The notes under the pieces: generated by a model
Told to the model about the DNA's origin: nothing
Databases searched by the model: none
What the model saw: only the letters and a program-made list of their open reading frames with translations
Source of the DNA: JARKQH01 sp964631605
GTDB lineage: Bacteria; Verrucomicrobiota; Verrucomicrobiia; Limisphaerales; UBA8199
Length of the DNA stretch: 63,360 nucleotides
Assembly (NCBI GenBank): GCA_964631605.1
Contig: CAZVYG010000021.1
Span: forward strand, 1-63,360
Direction: 5' to 3'
Shown here: positions 17,248 through 26,006 of the stretch, in pieces
Layout of the letters: every line of letters starts with the position of its first letter
How positions within the stretch are numbered: the first letter of the stretch is position 1
Made by a program: the position numbers and the translations under genes

Positions 17248-18186
17248 TTATCTGCGCCGTCGGCTCAGACAGAGAAGTGTGCCGAGGCCAAGCATGGCCA
17301 ACGTCGCCGGCTCAGGAATCACCGAACCATAGAACTGGTTGGGCACCCCGTGCATCGTGGCCAGCTCGTCGTAATCCTTCGTCGTCAACCGGGCGAAATC
17401 AACAAACCAACTTGACCCCCAGTTGTCCGAGCGGATCCGGTCCACGCCGGTGCCATCCGCGCGAGCGCCGTACAGCATCAAGCCCGTGCCGTTGCCGCTC
17501 CAGTAGGCGTCAGCGGCGAGGGCTTTGTAATCGCCTGAGACCAGGGATTGACTGGCAAATGCGCTTCCGGTCCAATAAACTCGTTCAAGCCCGCCGCCAT
17601 CCGCTCGCGCCCCGTAGAACGAATTGCCGACGCCGGTCATCGTTTCAATCTCTCTGAAGTCGTAGGCGCCAACAAAATAATTGAACACGATCGATCTCCC
17701 GCTGATGGTCAGCCGGTCCACACCGGTGCCGTCGGCCCGGACGCCATACAGGAAACTGTTGTTTGCATAGTCCGCGCTAATGGCTTTATACAATGTGCTG
17801 CCGGTGTAGCTGCCGTAGATGGACCAGGATGATCCGGTGAAGTACACGAGGTCAATCTGGCCGCTGGGTCGGAGACCGTAGAATTGATTGGCCAGATTAT
17901 GGCGGGTGGCCATCTCCGTATAGGACACCGCGTTAATCGGGTTTTCTGCCCACGTTGATCCCCAGTCGCGACTGATCACCTGCTTGGTGCCGGAACCGTC
18001 CGCCCAGGAACCCATAACAATGAGCGTGGGTCCTGCCTGGGCGCTTTCCTGGGCCAGGGATTGATAGGGATTGCCGTTGATGTTTGCCGTGAGCCAACTG
18101 CTGCCGCCCCAATAAACCCGGTCCAGCTCGGCGCTCGCACTCCAGGACATGCCTGCCCATACGGCGATAACGAATGCTCTTTTCAT
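17248..18186 (-). CDS. Secreted repeat protein with PEP-CTERM sorting tail, tandem paralogue B
   Basis: About 312 residues. The start at 18186 is fixed by a good Shine-Dalgarno sequence (GGAGG eight bases upstream) and the signal peptide MKRAFVIAVWAGMSWSASA. It shares the ELDRVYWGGSSWLTANINGNPYQSLAQES opening and the NQFYGxRADGxGxxRVYW repeats with the gene downstream. Instead of the beta-sandwich tail it ends IPEPATLAMLGLGTLLCLSRRRR, a PEP-CTERM signal (PEP, hydrophobic segment, Arg cluster) processed by exosortase. The pair are a tandem duplication whose C-termini have diverged in sorting. Its promoter region holds an operator-like palindrome at 18345. Confidence 0.82.
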   Translation of the reverse strand: MKRAFVIAVWAGMSWSASAELDRVYWGGSSWLTANINGNPYQSLAQESAQAGPTLIVMGSWADGSGTKQVISRDWGSTWAENPINAVSYTEMATRHNLANQFYGLRPSGQIDLVYFTGSSWSIYGSYTGSTLYKAISADYANNSFLYGVRADGTGVDRLTISGRSIVFNYFVGAYDFREIETMTGVGNSFYGARADGGGLERVYWTGSAFASQSLVSGDYKALAADAYWSGNGTGLMLYGARADGTGVDRIRSDNWGSSWFVDFARLTTKDYDELATMHGVPNQFYGSVIPEPATLAMLGLGTLLCLSRRRR

Positions 18187-18311
18187 ATTGCGATCCTCCA
18201 CATCTGCATCAGGGGTGTTTGGTTACACACAGCACTTCAGAACAGCTCTAGGGCTTGGAGGCTCATACCGTGTTTTCATAGCTGTTTGAACTGCCAGTTT
18301 TTCACCATCAT

Positions 18312-18321
18312 NNNNNNNNNN
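18312..18321. other. Assembly gap (10 N)
   Basis: Exactly ten Ns in the region upstream of the PEP-CTERM gene. The true gap length is unknown, and promoter sequence may be missing. Confidence 0.99.
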
Positions 18322-18344
18322 TATCACTGGCCTGATATCCGTCA

Positions 18345-18364
18345 TGTCCCCAAATCATGGTACA
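18345..18364. promoter_or_regulatory. Operator-like site, TGTCCCC type (imperfect)
   Basis: TGTCCCCAAATCATGGTACA keeps the left half-site and the AAAT core of the palindrome found between kinase 1 and regulator 1, with a degenerate right half. It lies 159 bases upstream of the PEP-CTERM gene start, a distance that includes the assembly gap. Confidence 0.45.
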
Positions 18365-18426
18365 ACGCCGCGCGGGCGCGGAGGCCAAATCGGTGGAACC
18401 CCATTCCGGCGGCGGTGCTGGAGTTG

Positions 18427-19071
18427 CTAACGCGGCAGCCAATGCGCCACTTTGGCCACCGCCTGCGAACGCGAATGGACGTGCAGCTTTTCGTAAATGC
18501 GCCGGACGTAGGTGGGAACCGTCAGGGCGCTGATCTTGAGCGCCTCGGCGATTTCCTTGTAGAGGTACCCGCGCGCAAGGAGTTCGAGCACTTCCTGTTC
18601 GCGGGGCGAGAGCCCCTCCATGCTGGGCGACATCGCCGAGCGGGGCTGGCTGAAGGACTCAACCACCATGCGCGCTATATTGGTGCTCATGGGCGAGCCC
18701 CCGGCCTGGACTTCCCGGAGCGCCGCGAGCAATTGCTTGCGTGTGGTGCGTTTGAGCAGGTAGCCCGTGGCGCCGGCGGCGAGCGCCTCGAAGATGTGGT
18801 CGGCGTCCTCGTACACGGTGACCATGATGAACTGGGTGGCAGGCAGCAGCGGCTTGAGTTGACGCACACACTCCACGCCGTTAAGGCCCGGCAGGTTAAT
18901 GTCCATCAGCACCACGTCCGGCCGCTGTCGCGGCAGGTGGGCCAGCGCGCGCTCGGCGTTGTCGTATCCACTCAGGAAACGAAGGCCCTCCGCGCGCCCC
19001 ACCCAGTCCGCGAAGATTTCCCTCACCGCATCGTCGTCTTCCACGATGGAAACTTTAGTGGACGTATTCAC
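18427..19071 (-). CDS. NarL/LuxR-family response regulator 1
   Basis: 214 residues. The receiver domain (1-125) has the acidic pocket VEDDD at residues 10-14, phospho-acceptor Asp57 in VVLMDINLPGLNG and the conserved Thr/Lys region (VTVYEDADH, GATGYLLKR). The C-terminal LuxR-type helix-turn-helix is LSPREQEVLELLARGYLYKEIAEAL followed by a recognition helix in TVPTYVRRIYEKLHVHSRSQA. It lies 164 bases downstream of kinase 1, which should phosphorylate it. The intergenic palindrome at 19111, 40 bases before its start, suggests autoregulation. It is a clear paralogue of regulator 2 at 45751; the recognition helix differs (SALTVPTYV versus SQHTVDTYL). Confidence 0.93.
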   Translation of the reverse strand: MNTSTKVSIVEDDDAVREIFADWVGRAEGLRFLSGYDNAERALAHLPRQRPDVVLMDINLPGLNGVECVRQLKPLLPATQFIMVTVYEDADHIFEALAAGATGYLLKRTTRKQLLAALREVQAGGSPMSTNIARMVVESFSQPRSAMSPSMEGLSPREQEVLELLARGYLYKEIAEALKISALTVPTYVRRIYEKLHVHSRSQAVAKVAHWLPR

Positions 19072-19110
19072 CAGTGGTCTGATTTATAGCACGCATTCAC
19101 ACGGCATGGA

Positions 19111-19130
19111 TGTCCTCAGTTTTGGGGACA
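19111..19130. promoter_or_regulatory. Operator-like palindrome between kinase 1 and regulator 1
   Basis: TGTCCTCAGTTTTGGGGACA: half-sites TGTCCTC and GGGGACA are inverted around six bases. It is 40 bases upstream of the regulator 1 start codon. Similar sequences occur at 18345, 27322 and 36686. It is the probable binding site of regulator 1 (inference). Confidence 0.55.
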
Positions 19131-19235
19131 GGCACCCCGCGGAAAGCTGAGAAAGGTCAAACCCGAGGCCGCGGCACGATTCCAAGGCCCCAGTCCCGCG
19201 AGCACCGGCCCCTCCCAGCGTTGACCTGTCGTTGT

Positions 19236-22200
19236 TCATTCGGGGCTCTTTACGGGCACCACGAATCTCACAGTGGTCCCCCTGCCAAATCCGCTCTGCA
19301 CTTCAAACTGTCCACCCACTTCCTCCAGCCGGCTTTTCATGTTGGCTAGCCCATTGCCACCGCCGAGACGCCCAGGGGCCGCGCCTGGTGTGGCGGTCGG
19401 GTCGTCCAGTCGGAAGCCGCACCCGTTGTCAGTCACGGTCAGCACAAACCCTTCCCGTTGCATGGCCAGGGCCACGTGAACTTCGCTGGCGACGGCGTGC
19501 TTGACGACGTTGTGCAGCGCCTCCTTGAACGCCAGGAAGAGATTGTGGCGCACTTGTGAGCCGAGGGGCCAGCGCGGCAGTTGCGGCGGCACCTCCAGGC
19601 GATAGGCAAGGCCCGCATCCCCCAGAAAATCCTGCGCGAACTTACTGAGATAATTCACCAGGCTGTCGAGGCGGTCGTTTTTTGGATTGACGGCCCACAC
19701 GATTTCATCCATCGCGCGAGTCAGCTCCAGCGCCGTGCCGGCAATCCGCGCCAGGCTGGTTTCGGTCTGCGCCGGATCGCCGAGGTCGCTGCGGGCGGCA
19801 TCGCTCAGCAGGCTGATGCGCGTGAGGCTGGCGCCGAGGTCGTCGTGGATGTCTTTGGCAATGCGGGCGCGCTCCGCTTCGAGAGCGCGCTGTTGTTGCA
19901 GCCGCTCCAGCTTGCGCCGGGCTTTGCGCCGCTCGAAATGACCGATCGCCCCGCCCGATCCACCCACCAGCAGAACCAAGCCCGCCACTTTGAACCACCA
20001 GGTTTGCCAGAAATAGGGCCGCACGATGAGCGCCAGCGTCGCGCCGGCTTCGTTCCACACCCCGTCGTTGTTGCAGGCCAGCACTTGAAAGCGGTATGCC
20101 CCCGGCGGAACGAAATTGTAGGTCACCGACCGCTGGTTGCCGGCCGCGACCCATTCGGACTGCATTCCCTCCAGCCGATACTTGAAAAGCACCTTGTCCG
20201 GCGCCGTGAAACTCAAGCCCGTGAAATGGATTTCGAGATTGTGGCGGCCAGGCCCAATCTCCACCAACGGGTGGCGCGCGACGCGGGAGGGGAAAGAGCC
20301 GCGCGCCGGCGCCGTCGGACTTTGGACTCCGAACTTCGGCTGTTGGACTTCCCCATCCACGAGCACTTCCTCGATCACCACCGGCGGCGGCAGGGGATTG
20401 AACGCAATGTCCCGGGGCTGGACGTTGACGATGCCCTTGACGGTCGCAAACCACAACCGGCCATCCCGGCTGCGCCAGCAACCCGGCTGGCAGCCGCCCG
20501 AACATTCCACGCTGGGCAGACCGTCGAACTTGCCGTAGGTCACGCAGGGCACCGACCGGATGTGGCCGCGCGCGAATTGATCCAAATCCCGTTTGCTGAC
20601 GCGCGCAATACCGGCTCGGGTCCCGAGCCAAAGATCGCCACGAGGACCCTCGAGAATTTGACTCACGTGTTCATTCGGCAGACCGTCCCGCGTAGCGTAG
20701 CGGGTGAATTCCCCGTCCTTGAACCGCAGCAACCCGCCGCCCAGCGTGCCAATCCAGATGACGCCATCATCGTCCGCCAGCAAAGCCCAGAAGCGCACCG
20801 CGGCTGGACCGGCCGCGGGTTTGTACCTCACAGAACGCGCCGCTTTGGGGTCGTAGCAGCACAACTCCCCGTCCCCGGTTCCGATCCAAAGACTGCCGTT
20901 CTTGTCCTCCGTGATCGCCGATACGAAAACCGGCTGAAATCCGGGTGCCGGCGTAAGCTGTGGGTCGGGGCCGCTGTCCCAGAAAAACAAGCCGAAATCG
21001 TTGCCGATCCACATGCGGCCCTGGGAATCCGCGAACAACGCGCGGGCCACCAGACCGCCGCCAGTGGCCGGAAACGGTCGCCACAGCGCGTTGGTCTCGA
21101 ATACCCAAACCCCGTTGCCCACCGAACCGAGCCAGACGCGGCCGGCAGCGTCGGGGAAAACGGTGCCGTCGCGGCCCGCCATCTGCTCCACCATCGGAGT
21201 CACACTCGTAAACTGCCCGTCCCGCCAGCGAAGAAAGCTGTCGCCTGACGTGCCGAACCACATGGCCCCCGTGGCATCCTCGCAGACCGAGCGTGCCGCC
21301 CGTTCGAGCGGACTTCCGGCGGGCCAAACCACGCTGAAGCTGCGCCGCCGCACCCGCACCAGACCGCCGCCGGACAGTCCGGCCCAAACATTGCCCTCGT
21401 GGTCTTGAAACCAGCATTCCACCTGGTTGGTTGGCAAGCCCTCCTGGTTGGAAATCCGCGCCACATGTCCCTCGCCATCCACGTGCCACAGACCATCGCT
21501 GTAGTGTGTCAGCCAGACGCCACCCTCGCGGTCGCTGAACATCTCGATCGGTCGCGGCGCGGGCCGGAGATTTCCCTGCCATGGCGACGCTTCCCGCACC
21601 CAGCGCCGGTCCACACATTTGCGCAGCTTGGTATCTTCCCTCACCCAAAAGCTGCCGTCGCTGGCAAAGACGAGTTGGCGAACCGTCAGCTCCGGCGGGC
21701 CGTTGGTGGGCGTCATCCGCGCGAACTGCCGGCCATCCCACATGGCGACTTCCTTGTCCGTGCCGACCCAGATGTGTCCCTCGGCGTCGCGTGTCAGTGT
21801 ATTGATGCGCAGACTGGCGAGGCCGCAATTCGTCGGCACGCGGCTGAACTGTTGATCAGCGAACACACCCACCCCCCCATCCTTTGTACGATACCAGATG
21901 CGGCCGCCCCGCTCCTCGCAGAAGGCGGAAAAGCTGTCACCATCCGGGGCTTTGAAGGTCTCCCAACGGTTCGTGCCGCCTTGCGGCCAGACATGAAACA
22001 GCCACCCGCCGAATGTGGACATCACCACTTCATCGGAACGGTTGACCACCAGCGACTGAATCCAGGATTCCGGGGAGGGTGGGTTCTTGCGCTCGCAGCG
22101 AAAGCGGCCCTCGTCCCAGGAAAGCAGGAGGCCTCCCACCATGCCGATCCACAGCTTCCCTGTCACATCCACCAGCAACCGCTGGACCTCGATGGACTCG

Positions 22201-22481
22201 AACGCCGGCGTGTTGCCCGGATGAAACGTGACGAACCGCGCACCGTCGAAGCGCGCCAGCCCGCCGTGCAGCGTGCCGACCCAGAGGTAGCCATCGGGCG
22301 TTTGCGCGATGCTGGTCACGGTGCTGTGCGGCAACCCGCGTTCGGTGTCCCAAACGTCAATCAGGTAATCCGGCTGTCGCACCGTCAACTCGTCCGCTGC
22401 CAGGATCGGCGGGGCAAAGAGCAGCACGAGGCCAAGGGCCGCAAAACGTGTTTGGCTTCGCCGACGCATCATCCGCTTCAA
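19236..22481 (-). CDS. Propeller-type sensor histidine kinase 1
   Basis: 1081 residues with signal peptide MKRMMRRRSQTRFAALGLVLLFAPPILA. Residues 40-720 are two seven-bladed two-component-regulator propellers built of repeats such as GYLWVGTLHGGLARFDG and GVIWIGTLGGGLLRFKDG. Residues 740-810 form the Y_Y_Y domain (FKYRLEGMQSEW, ending in AYRFQVLACNNDGVWNEAGA), followed by one membrane segment (WWFKVAGLVLLVGGSGGAIG). The cytoplasmic kinase is HisKA_3 type, with the phospho-acceptor His in ARIAKDIHDDLGASLTRISLL, an N-box in FKEALHNVVKHA and a G-box in GGNGLANMKSRLEEVGG. This architecture in Bacteroidota and Verrucomicrobiota senses oligosaccharides in the periplasm. It partners with regulator 1 downstream. 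Confidence 0.93.
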   Translation of the reverse strand: MKRMMRRRSQTRFAALGLVLLFAPPILAADELTVRQPDYLIDVWDTERGLPHSTVTSIAQTPDGYLWVGTLHGGLARFDGARFVTFHPGNTPAFESIEVQRLLVDVTGKLWIGMVGGLLLSWDEGRFRCERKNPPSPESWIQSLVVNRSDEVVMSTFGGWLFHVWPQGGTNRWETFKAPDGDSFSAFCEERGGRIWYRTKDGGVGVFADQQFSRVPTNCGLASLRINTLTRDAEGHIWVGTDKEVAMWDGRQFARMTPTNGPPELTVRQLVFASDGSFWVREDTKLRKCVDRRWVREASPWQGNLRPAPRPIEMFSDREGGVWLTHYSDGLWHVDGEGHVARISNQEGLPTNQVECWFQDHEGNVWAGLSGGGLVRVRRRSFSVVWPAGSPLERAARSVCEDATGAMWFGTSGDSFLRWRDGQFTSVTPMVEQMAGRDGTVFPDAAGRVWLGSVGNGVWVFETNALWRPFPATGGGLVARALFADSQGRMWIGNDFGLFFWDSGPDPQLTPAPGFQPVFVSAITEDKNGSLWIGTGDGELCCYDPKAARSVRYKPAAGPAAVRFWALLADDDGVIWIGTLGGGLLRFKDGEFTRYATRDGLPNEHVSQILEGPRGDLWLGTRAGIARVSKRDLDQFARGHIRSVPCVTYGKFDGLPSVECSGGCQPGCWRSRDGRLWFATVKGIVNVQPRDIAFNPLPPPVVIEEVLVDGEVQQPKFGVQSPTAPARGSFPSRVARHPLVEIGPGRHNLEIHFTGLSFTAPDKVLFKYRLEGMQSEWVAAGNQRSVTYNFVPPGAYRFQVLACNNDGVWNEAGATLALIVRPYFWQTWWFKVAGLVLLVGGSGGAIGHFERRKARRKLERLQQQRALEAERARIAKDIHDDLGASLTRISLLSDAARSDLGDPAQTETSLARIAGTALELTRAMDEIVWAVNPKNDRLDSLVNYLSKFAQDFLGDAGLAYRLEVPPQLPRWPLGSQVRHNLFLAFKEALHNVVKHAVASEVHVALAMQREGFVLTVTDNGCGFRLDDPTATPGAAPGRLGGGNGLANMKSRLEEVGGQFEVQSGFGRGTTVRFVVPVKSPE

Positions 22482-22599
22482 TATTACCCGCCGGGTCGGG
22501 ATGCAACAGCAATTGCGCGGTTTTCCCGTGCCGGACGATGTGAAGATGGAATGACTCGGTCAGCCGGGGACGATGCAGCACGCAGCCAGGGGCAATGCC

Positions 22600-25500
22600 T
22601 CATCGGAGTCTCACCGCGACCGGGCCACGGAGGCCGGCGTCCAAATCTTCGCGTTTCGGATCTTTGAATCCCCAACCGCGGTAGAGGGTCTGGTTGTCTC
22701 CGAATTGGCGCGCCGCGTTGCAGAACAGGTTGCCCACGCGCACAGTGAGCGTATTCATGCCCGGCCGCGCGGCGCGCGAGGCATCGTAGCGGAACGGCGG
22801 CCAGAGACGCTGCCCCACTTCGACGCCGTTCAACCAGACCTGCGCCATGTGCTTCACCTCGCCCAGGTCGAGTTGAATCTCTCGCTCGCCCCCGGGCAGA
22901 TCGAACGTGGTTGTATAGTCCACATAGCCGGAAAAACGATCCAACCCCCAGTTCAGCCACGATTCCAGCGGGCGCTCGATCCAGTTGGTGACCGGCGCCG
23001 TGACGGCCGGGGCGTTGGGGTTGGCCGTGTCCGAAACAAACACGAAATGGGGCGGTATCGGCTGTGGAACGTGCGGTTCGGGTTGCGCGGTCGGATCAAT
23101 CCGGATGCGCCACGGGCCGCTTAACGCAAGAGTCTCCCGCCAAGCCGCCGGAGTGTTCGCCAAAGCACGGGCAGGCGTTTGCGGATCGAAAACGAGCCAG
23201 CCGGCCTCGAACGGTTCGAGGCGGAGCGTCACATGGCTGCCCCCGGCCTCCTGGCGCGAAGCCAGCGGCTGAATGCTGCCGTCCTCACAATTCCAGAACG
23301 ACGCCTGGCCCCGGCTGCGCTCCACAAAAACGTGACAGACGCGCGCCGTTGCGTCGTTATTGGCCAGCCAGAAGAAATCACGCCCGTCACTGCGGCGATG
23401 CGAGGCCAGCAGACCGGGAGCGCCTTCCTCGAAACGCAGTGGCGAACGCAGCGCGGGGTGGTCTTGTCGGAGCAAGGACTCGATGCCGCCCTCGGCTGAT
23501 ACCGCAGTGGGTTGGGTGCGCAGTTCGCTCATCAGACGTTCCATCGCCACATCGCTTGCGCCGCGCTCGGTCGAGCCTGCTGGCAGGTCCCCGAGCAGAA
23601 AAACCGTTCCGCCCGCCCTGGCAAATTCGACAAATACCTTCGCCACATCGGTGGGCAGAATCTCCAGCGGCGGCAGCACCAGCGCCCGGAAGCGGAAATC
23701 GCCGATAAGCAGCGCACCCTTCTCCACCCGGCCGCGGCGCAAGTAGTGGTTATCGCCGGCGAGGAAGCCAACCCGGGCGGCCGTCAGCTTGACCATGGCA
23801 TCGTAGTAGGCGGCGCTGATCGCGGCGGCGCGCGGGTCGAAACTGTTGGCGCCGTTCAGACCGTTTTCGGCCAGCGCCCAGACGCTGTCCATCGGGCAGT
23901 AGAGCAGCAATTCGGCCACCTGCGTGCTGCTGGCATTGACGTAACTGGCCCGCCGGCAGAAGTCCGTCCACAAGTGAAGGTAGGGGTAGTAGGGGTTCTC
24001 GGTAAACCAGTCCGGTGGATAAGGGATCGTGGCCAGGTCGCGGTTCAAGTAGAGCACATGCGGTTCGATGTGATCCACCCCCCAGGCGATCGCGGCGTTG
24101 GCCGCGCGCTTGAACAGGGCCGGGGGCATCTGCCAGCCGACGACGCCCAGCAGCTCGCACAGGTGGCGGCGGCCCTCGAACTCCGCGATGGACGCCGCTT
24201 CCTTGAAGTCGCGGACACTTAGGGCGGAGTCGAACAGGGCATCGTTGCCCGGCAGCGTGCAGGCGCGCTGGGCCGCGAAGTAATCTCCGACCGTGCTGGC
24301 GATGTTGCGCAGATCGCCCTCGTTGACTTGGAGACTGCACGCCATGTTGCGCCGGGAGAACCAGTCGCTGATGACGCCGAACCATTCGCGGGAATAAACC
24401 TGCGAAACCATGTCGAACCAATCCCACCGGGCGCGCGCGGCCAATCCCTCTTCGTCGCGGTCGAACAGCAGCGGCATCCACTGGCGAACGTCGCGGGCCT
24501 TGCGCTGCTGATACACCTCGGCGAGGTGGTCCGACCAGGCGAGATTCCATCCGTAGTCACCTTCGGTATCGAGCAGCACGCTCGGCAAGGCATCCCGGCC
24601 CAGGCGATCCCCAAACCATTTCGCATACGGTTCAAGACCGACTTCGACGAACGCCGGGGCCAGGCGGGGATCCAGGTAATTAAGAATTCCGTGGTCGGCG
24701 CCGGCATGGAAATACTTCCGGAAAACATAGAGCCGCCAACGACCCTCGGGCGCGCGCCAACGTGCGGCCGGGCCGCGGGAAACAACGTGGAGGGAGGAGG
24801 AGAGCACAACCACTGGCGGCGAGAACCGCGCGCCCAGATTCCACGGCGCAACGCCCACGTCGCCAAGAACATGGGCCTGGGCCCAGCGCGAATCGTCCAG
24901 CTCGGGGGCTGCCCAGTTGGTGACGGCCTCCGTCGTGCAGCGCCAATCCGACCCCGTCGCGAGGTTGGCAGCCGGTCCGTCCATGAATTCCATCCGGAGC
25001 GCCGCGATCAAGCCGGCTTCGTGTCCCGTGTTCGTGGCCCGCACGGCGACGACGTTGGTACCGCTGGGCCGAAGCCAGCGGGTGACGTCAAACGTTTGCG
25101 GTTGCGTCCAATCGCTGCCGGCGCCTGCGCGTTGTCCGTTGATGAACAGCTCGAATGCATTGTCTGCCGTGATGCGGATGGTGGCCCGGCGCAGCCGCCG
25201 TGGTGCGGCGCTGCGTTGCGGCGCTCCCAGCGTGAAGCTCCGCCGGAAACAGACCATCGGCGGCGCGCCGTTGGATTGTGGCGCGTGCCAGATCCAGTGG
25301 GCCAGCGCAGGCGCCTCGGCCCCGTTCCCTGCCGCTTCCGCGTGTCGCGCGACGACGGCAAAGAAACATTCCGGAATGTCTATGGCCGCGTTTGCGCCCA
25401 CGTCGGTAATACGGCAATCCAGCGAGACCGCTTTGAGATCGGGATGGCGCTTGAGGATTTCAGGTGCCGGGAACAGCCCGGCTGGCCAGCCGTTGTCCAC

Positions 25501-25959
25501 ATTGAACCCGAGAGAGGCACCGGCTTTCTCCGCCTCATCCGCCACGGCTTCCACAGCCTTGAACCACGCTGGGGAGAGATAGTCCTCCCGCCGCAGGCGG
25601 CGGCGGGAGGGCGGCGCCATGAAGCCCGGGCCTTCGCTGATGGGATAGATGTAACCGGGGTTGAAACCCTGATCGAGGAGCTGCCGGGCGACCTGGCGCG
25701 CGCGCGCGGGCGTGGGGAGTTCATCCCAGAACTGGAGCATGAAGGGCGCGTAGCGCATCGGCGGACGCGCGAAGTTCTGCTTGAGTTGCGCGAAAACGGG
25801 TCGCTCACGCCTCGCGAAGGCGGGCGCCATGGCCGGTGCTTCAAACGCTGCCGTCGAGGTGACTGGGTTTTGCGCGCGGACCGGCGCGTTCGCCAGCAGC
25901 GCGAGGCAAAGCCAGGCGAAATAGGTGGAACCGCTCCGATGATAAATGATCGGGTTCAT
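22600..25959 (-). CDS. Secreted glycoside hydrolase, GH106 (alpha-L-rhamnosidase)-like
   Basis: About 1119 residues. The start at 25959 gives the signal region MNPIIYHRSGSTYFAWLCLALLANAPVRAQ; a start 26 codons upstream is open but poor. The N-terminal TIM-barrel part has ARQLLDQGFNPGYIYPISEGPGF and AEKAGASLGFNVDNGWPAGLFP, as in GH106. An inserted galactose-binding-like domain (RATIRITADNAFELFINGQRAG) splits the barrel. A second barrel half runs through GDYGWNLAWSDHLAEVYQ and GVDHIEPHVLYLNRDL, then a glutamine-amidotransferase-like segment. A C-terminal jelly-roll (FSGYVDYTTTFDLPGGEREIQLDLGE, VWLNGVEVGQRLWPP) closes the protein. Rhamnosidase activity is the family expectation, not shown here. 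It is probably co-transcribed with the URO-D-fold gene 47 bases upstream. Confidence 0.7.
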   Translation of the reverse strand: MNPIIYHRSGSTYFAWLCLALLANAPVRAQNPVTSTAAFEAPAMAPAFARRERPVFAQLKQNFARPPMRYAPFMLQFWDELPTPARARQVARQLLDQGFNPGYIYPISEGPGFMAPPSRRRLRREDYLSPAWFKAVEAVADEAEKAGASLGFNVDNGWPAGLFPAPEILKRHPDLKAVSLDCRITDVGANAAIDIPECFFAVVARHAEAAGNGAEAPALAHWIWHAPQSNGAPPMVCFRRSFTLGAPQRSAAPRRLRRATIRITADNAFELFINGQRAGAGSDWTQPQTFDVTRWLRPSGTNVVAVRATNTGHEAGLIAALRMEFMDGPAANLATGSDWRCTTEAVTNWAAPELDDSRWAQAHVLGDVGVAPWNLGARFSPPVVVLSSSLHVVSRGPAARWRAPEGRWRLYVFRKYFHAGADHGILNYLDPRLAPAFVEVGLEPYAKWFGDRLGRDALPSVLLDTEGDYGWNLAWSDHLAEVYQQRKARDVRQWMPLLFDRDEEGLAARARWDWFDMVSQVYSREWFGVISDWFSRRNMACSLQVNEGDLRNIASTVGDYFAAQRACTLPGNDALFDSALSVRDFKEAASIAEFEGRRHLCELLGVVGWQMPPALFKRAANAAIAWGVDHIEPHVLYLNRDLATIPYPPDWFTENPYYPYLHLWTDFCRRASYVNASSTQVAELLLYCPMDSVWALAENGLNGANSFDPRAAAISAAYYDAMVKLTAARVGFLAGDNHYLRRGRVEKGALLIGDFRFRALVLPPLEILPTDVAKVFVEFARAGGTVFLLGDLPAGSTERGASDVAMERLMSELRTQPTAVSAEGGIESLLRQDHPALRSPLRFEEGAPGLLASHRRSDGRDFFWLANNDATARVCHVFVERSRGQASFWNCEDGSIQPLASRQEAGGSHVTLRLEPFEAGWLVFDPQTPARALANTPAAWRETLALSGPWRIRIDPTAQPEPHVPQPIPPHFVFVSDTANPNAPAVTAPVTNWIERPLESWLNWGLDRFSGYVDYTTTFDLPGGEREIQLDLGEVKHMAQVWLNGVEVGQRLWPPFRYDASRAARPGMNTLTVRVGNLFCNAARQFGDNQTLYRGWGFKDPKREDLDAGLRGPVAVRLR

Positions 25960-26006
25960 TCTGTTTCTCGCCGCCCGGGTTCGCACATGACCGGAGTCCG
26001 CGTGTT

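Noticed and set aside
19581..21248. 555-codon plus-strand frame over kinase 1
   Set aside because: Antisense to clear propeller repeats and low in aromatic residues; shadow frame.
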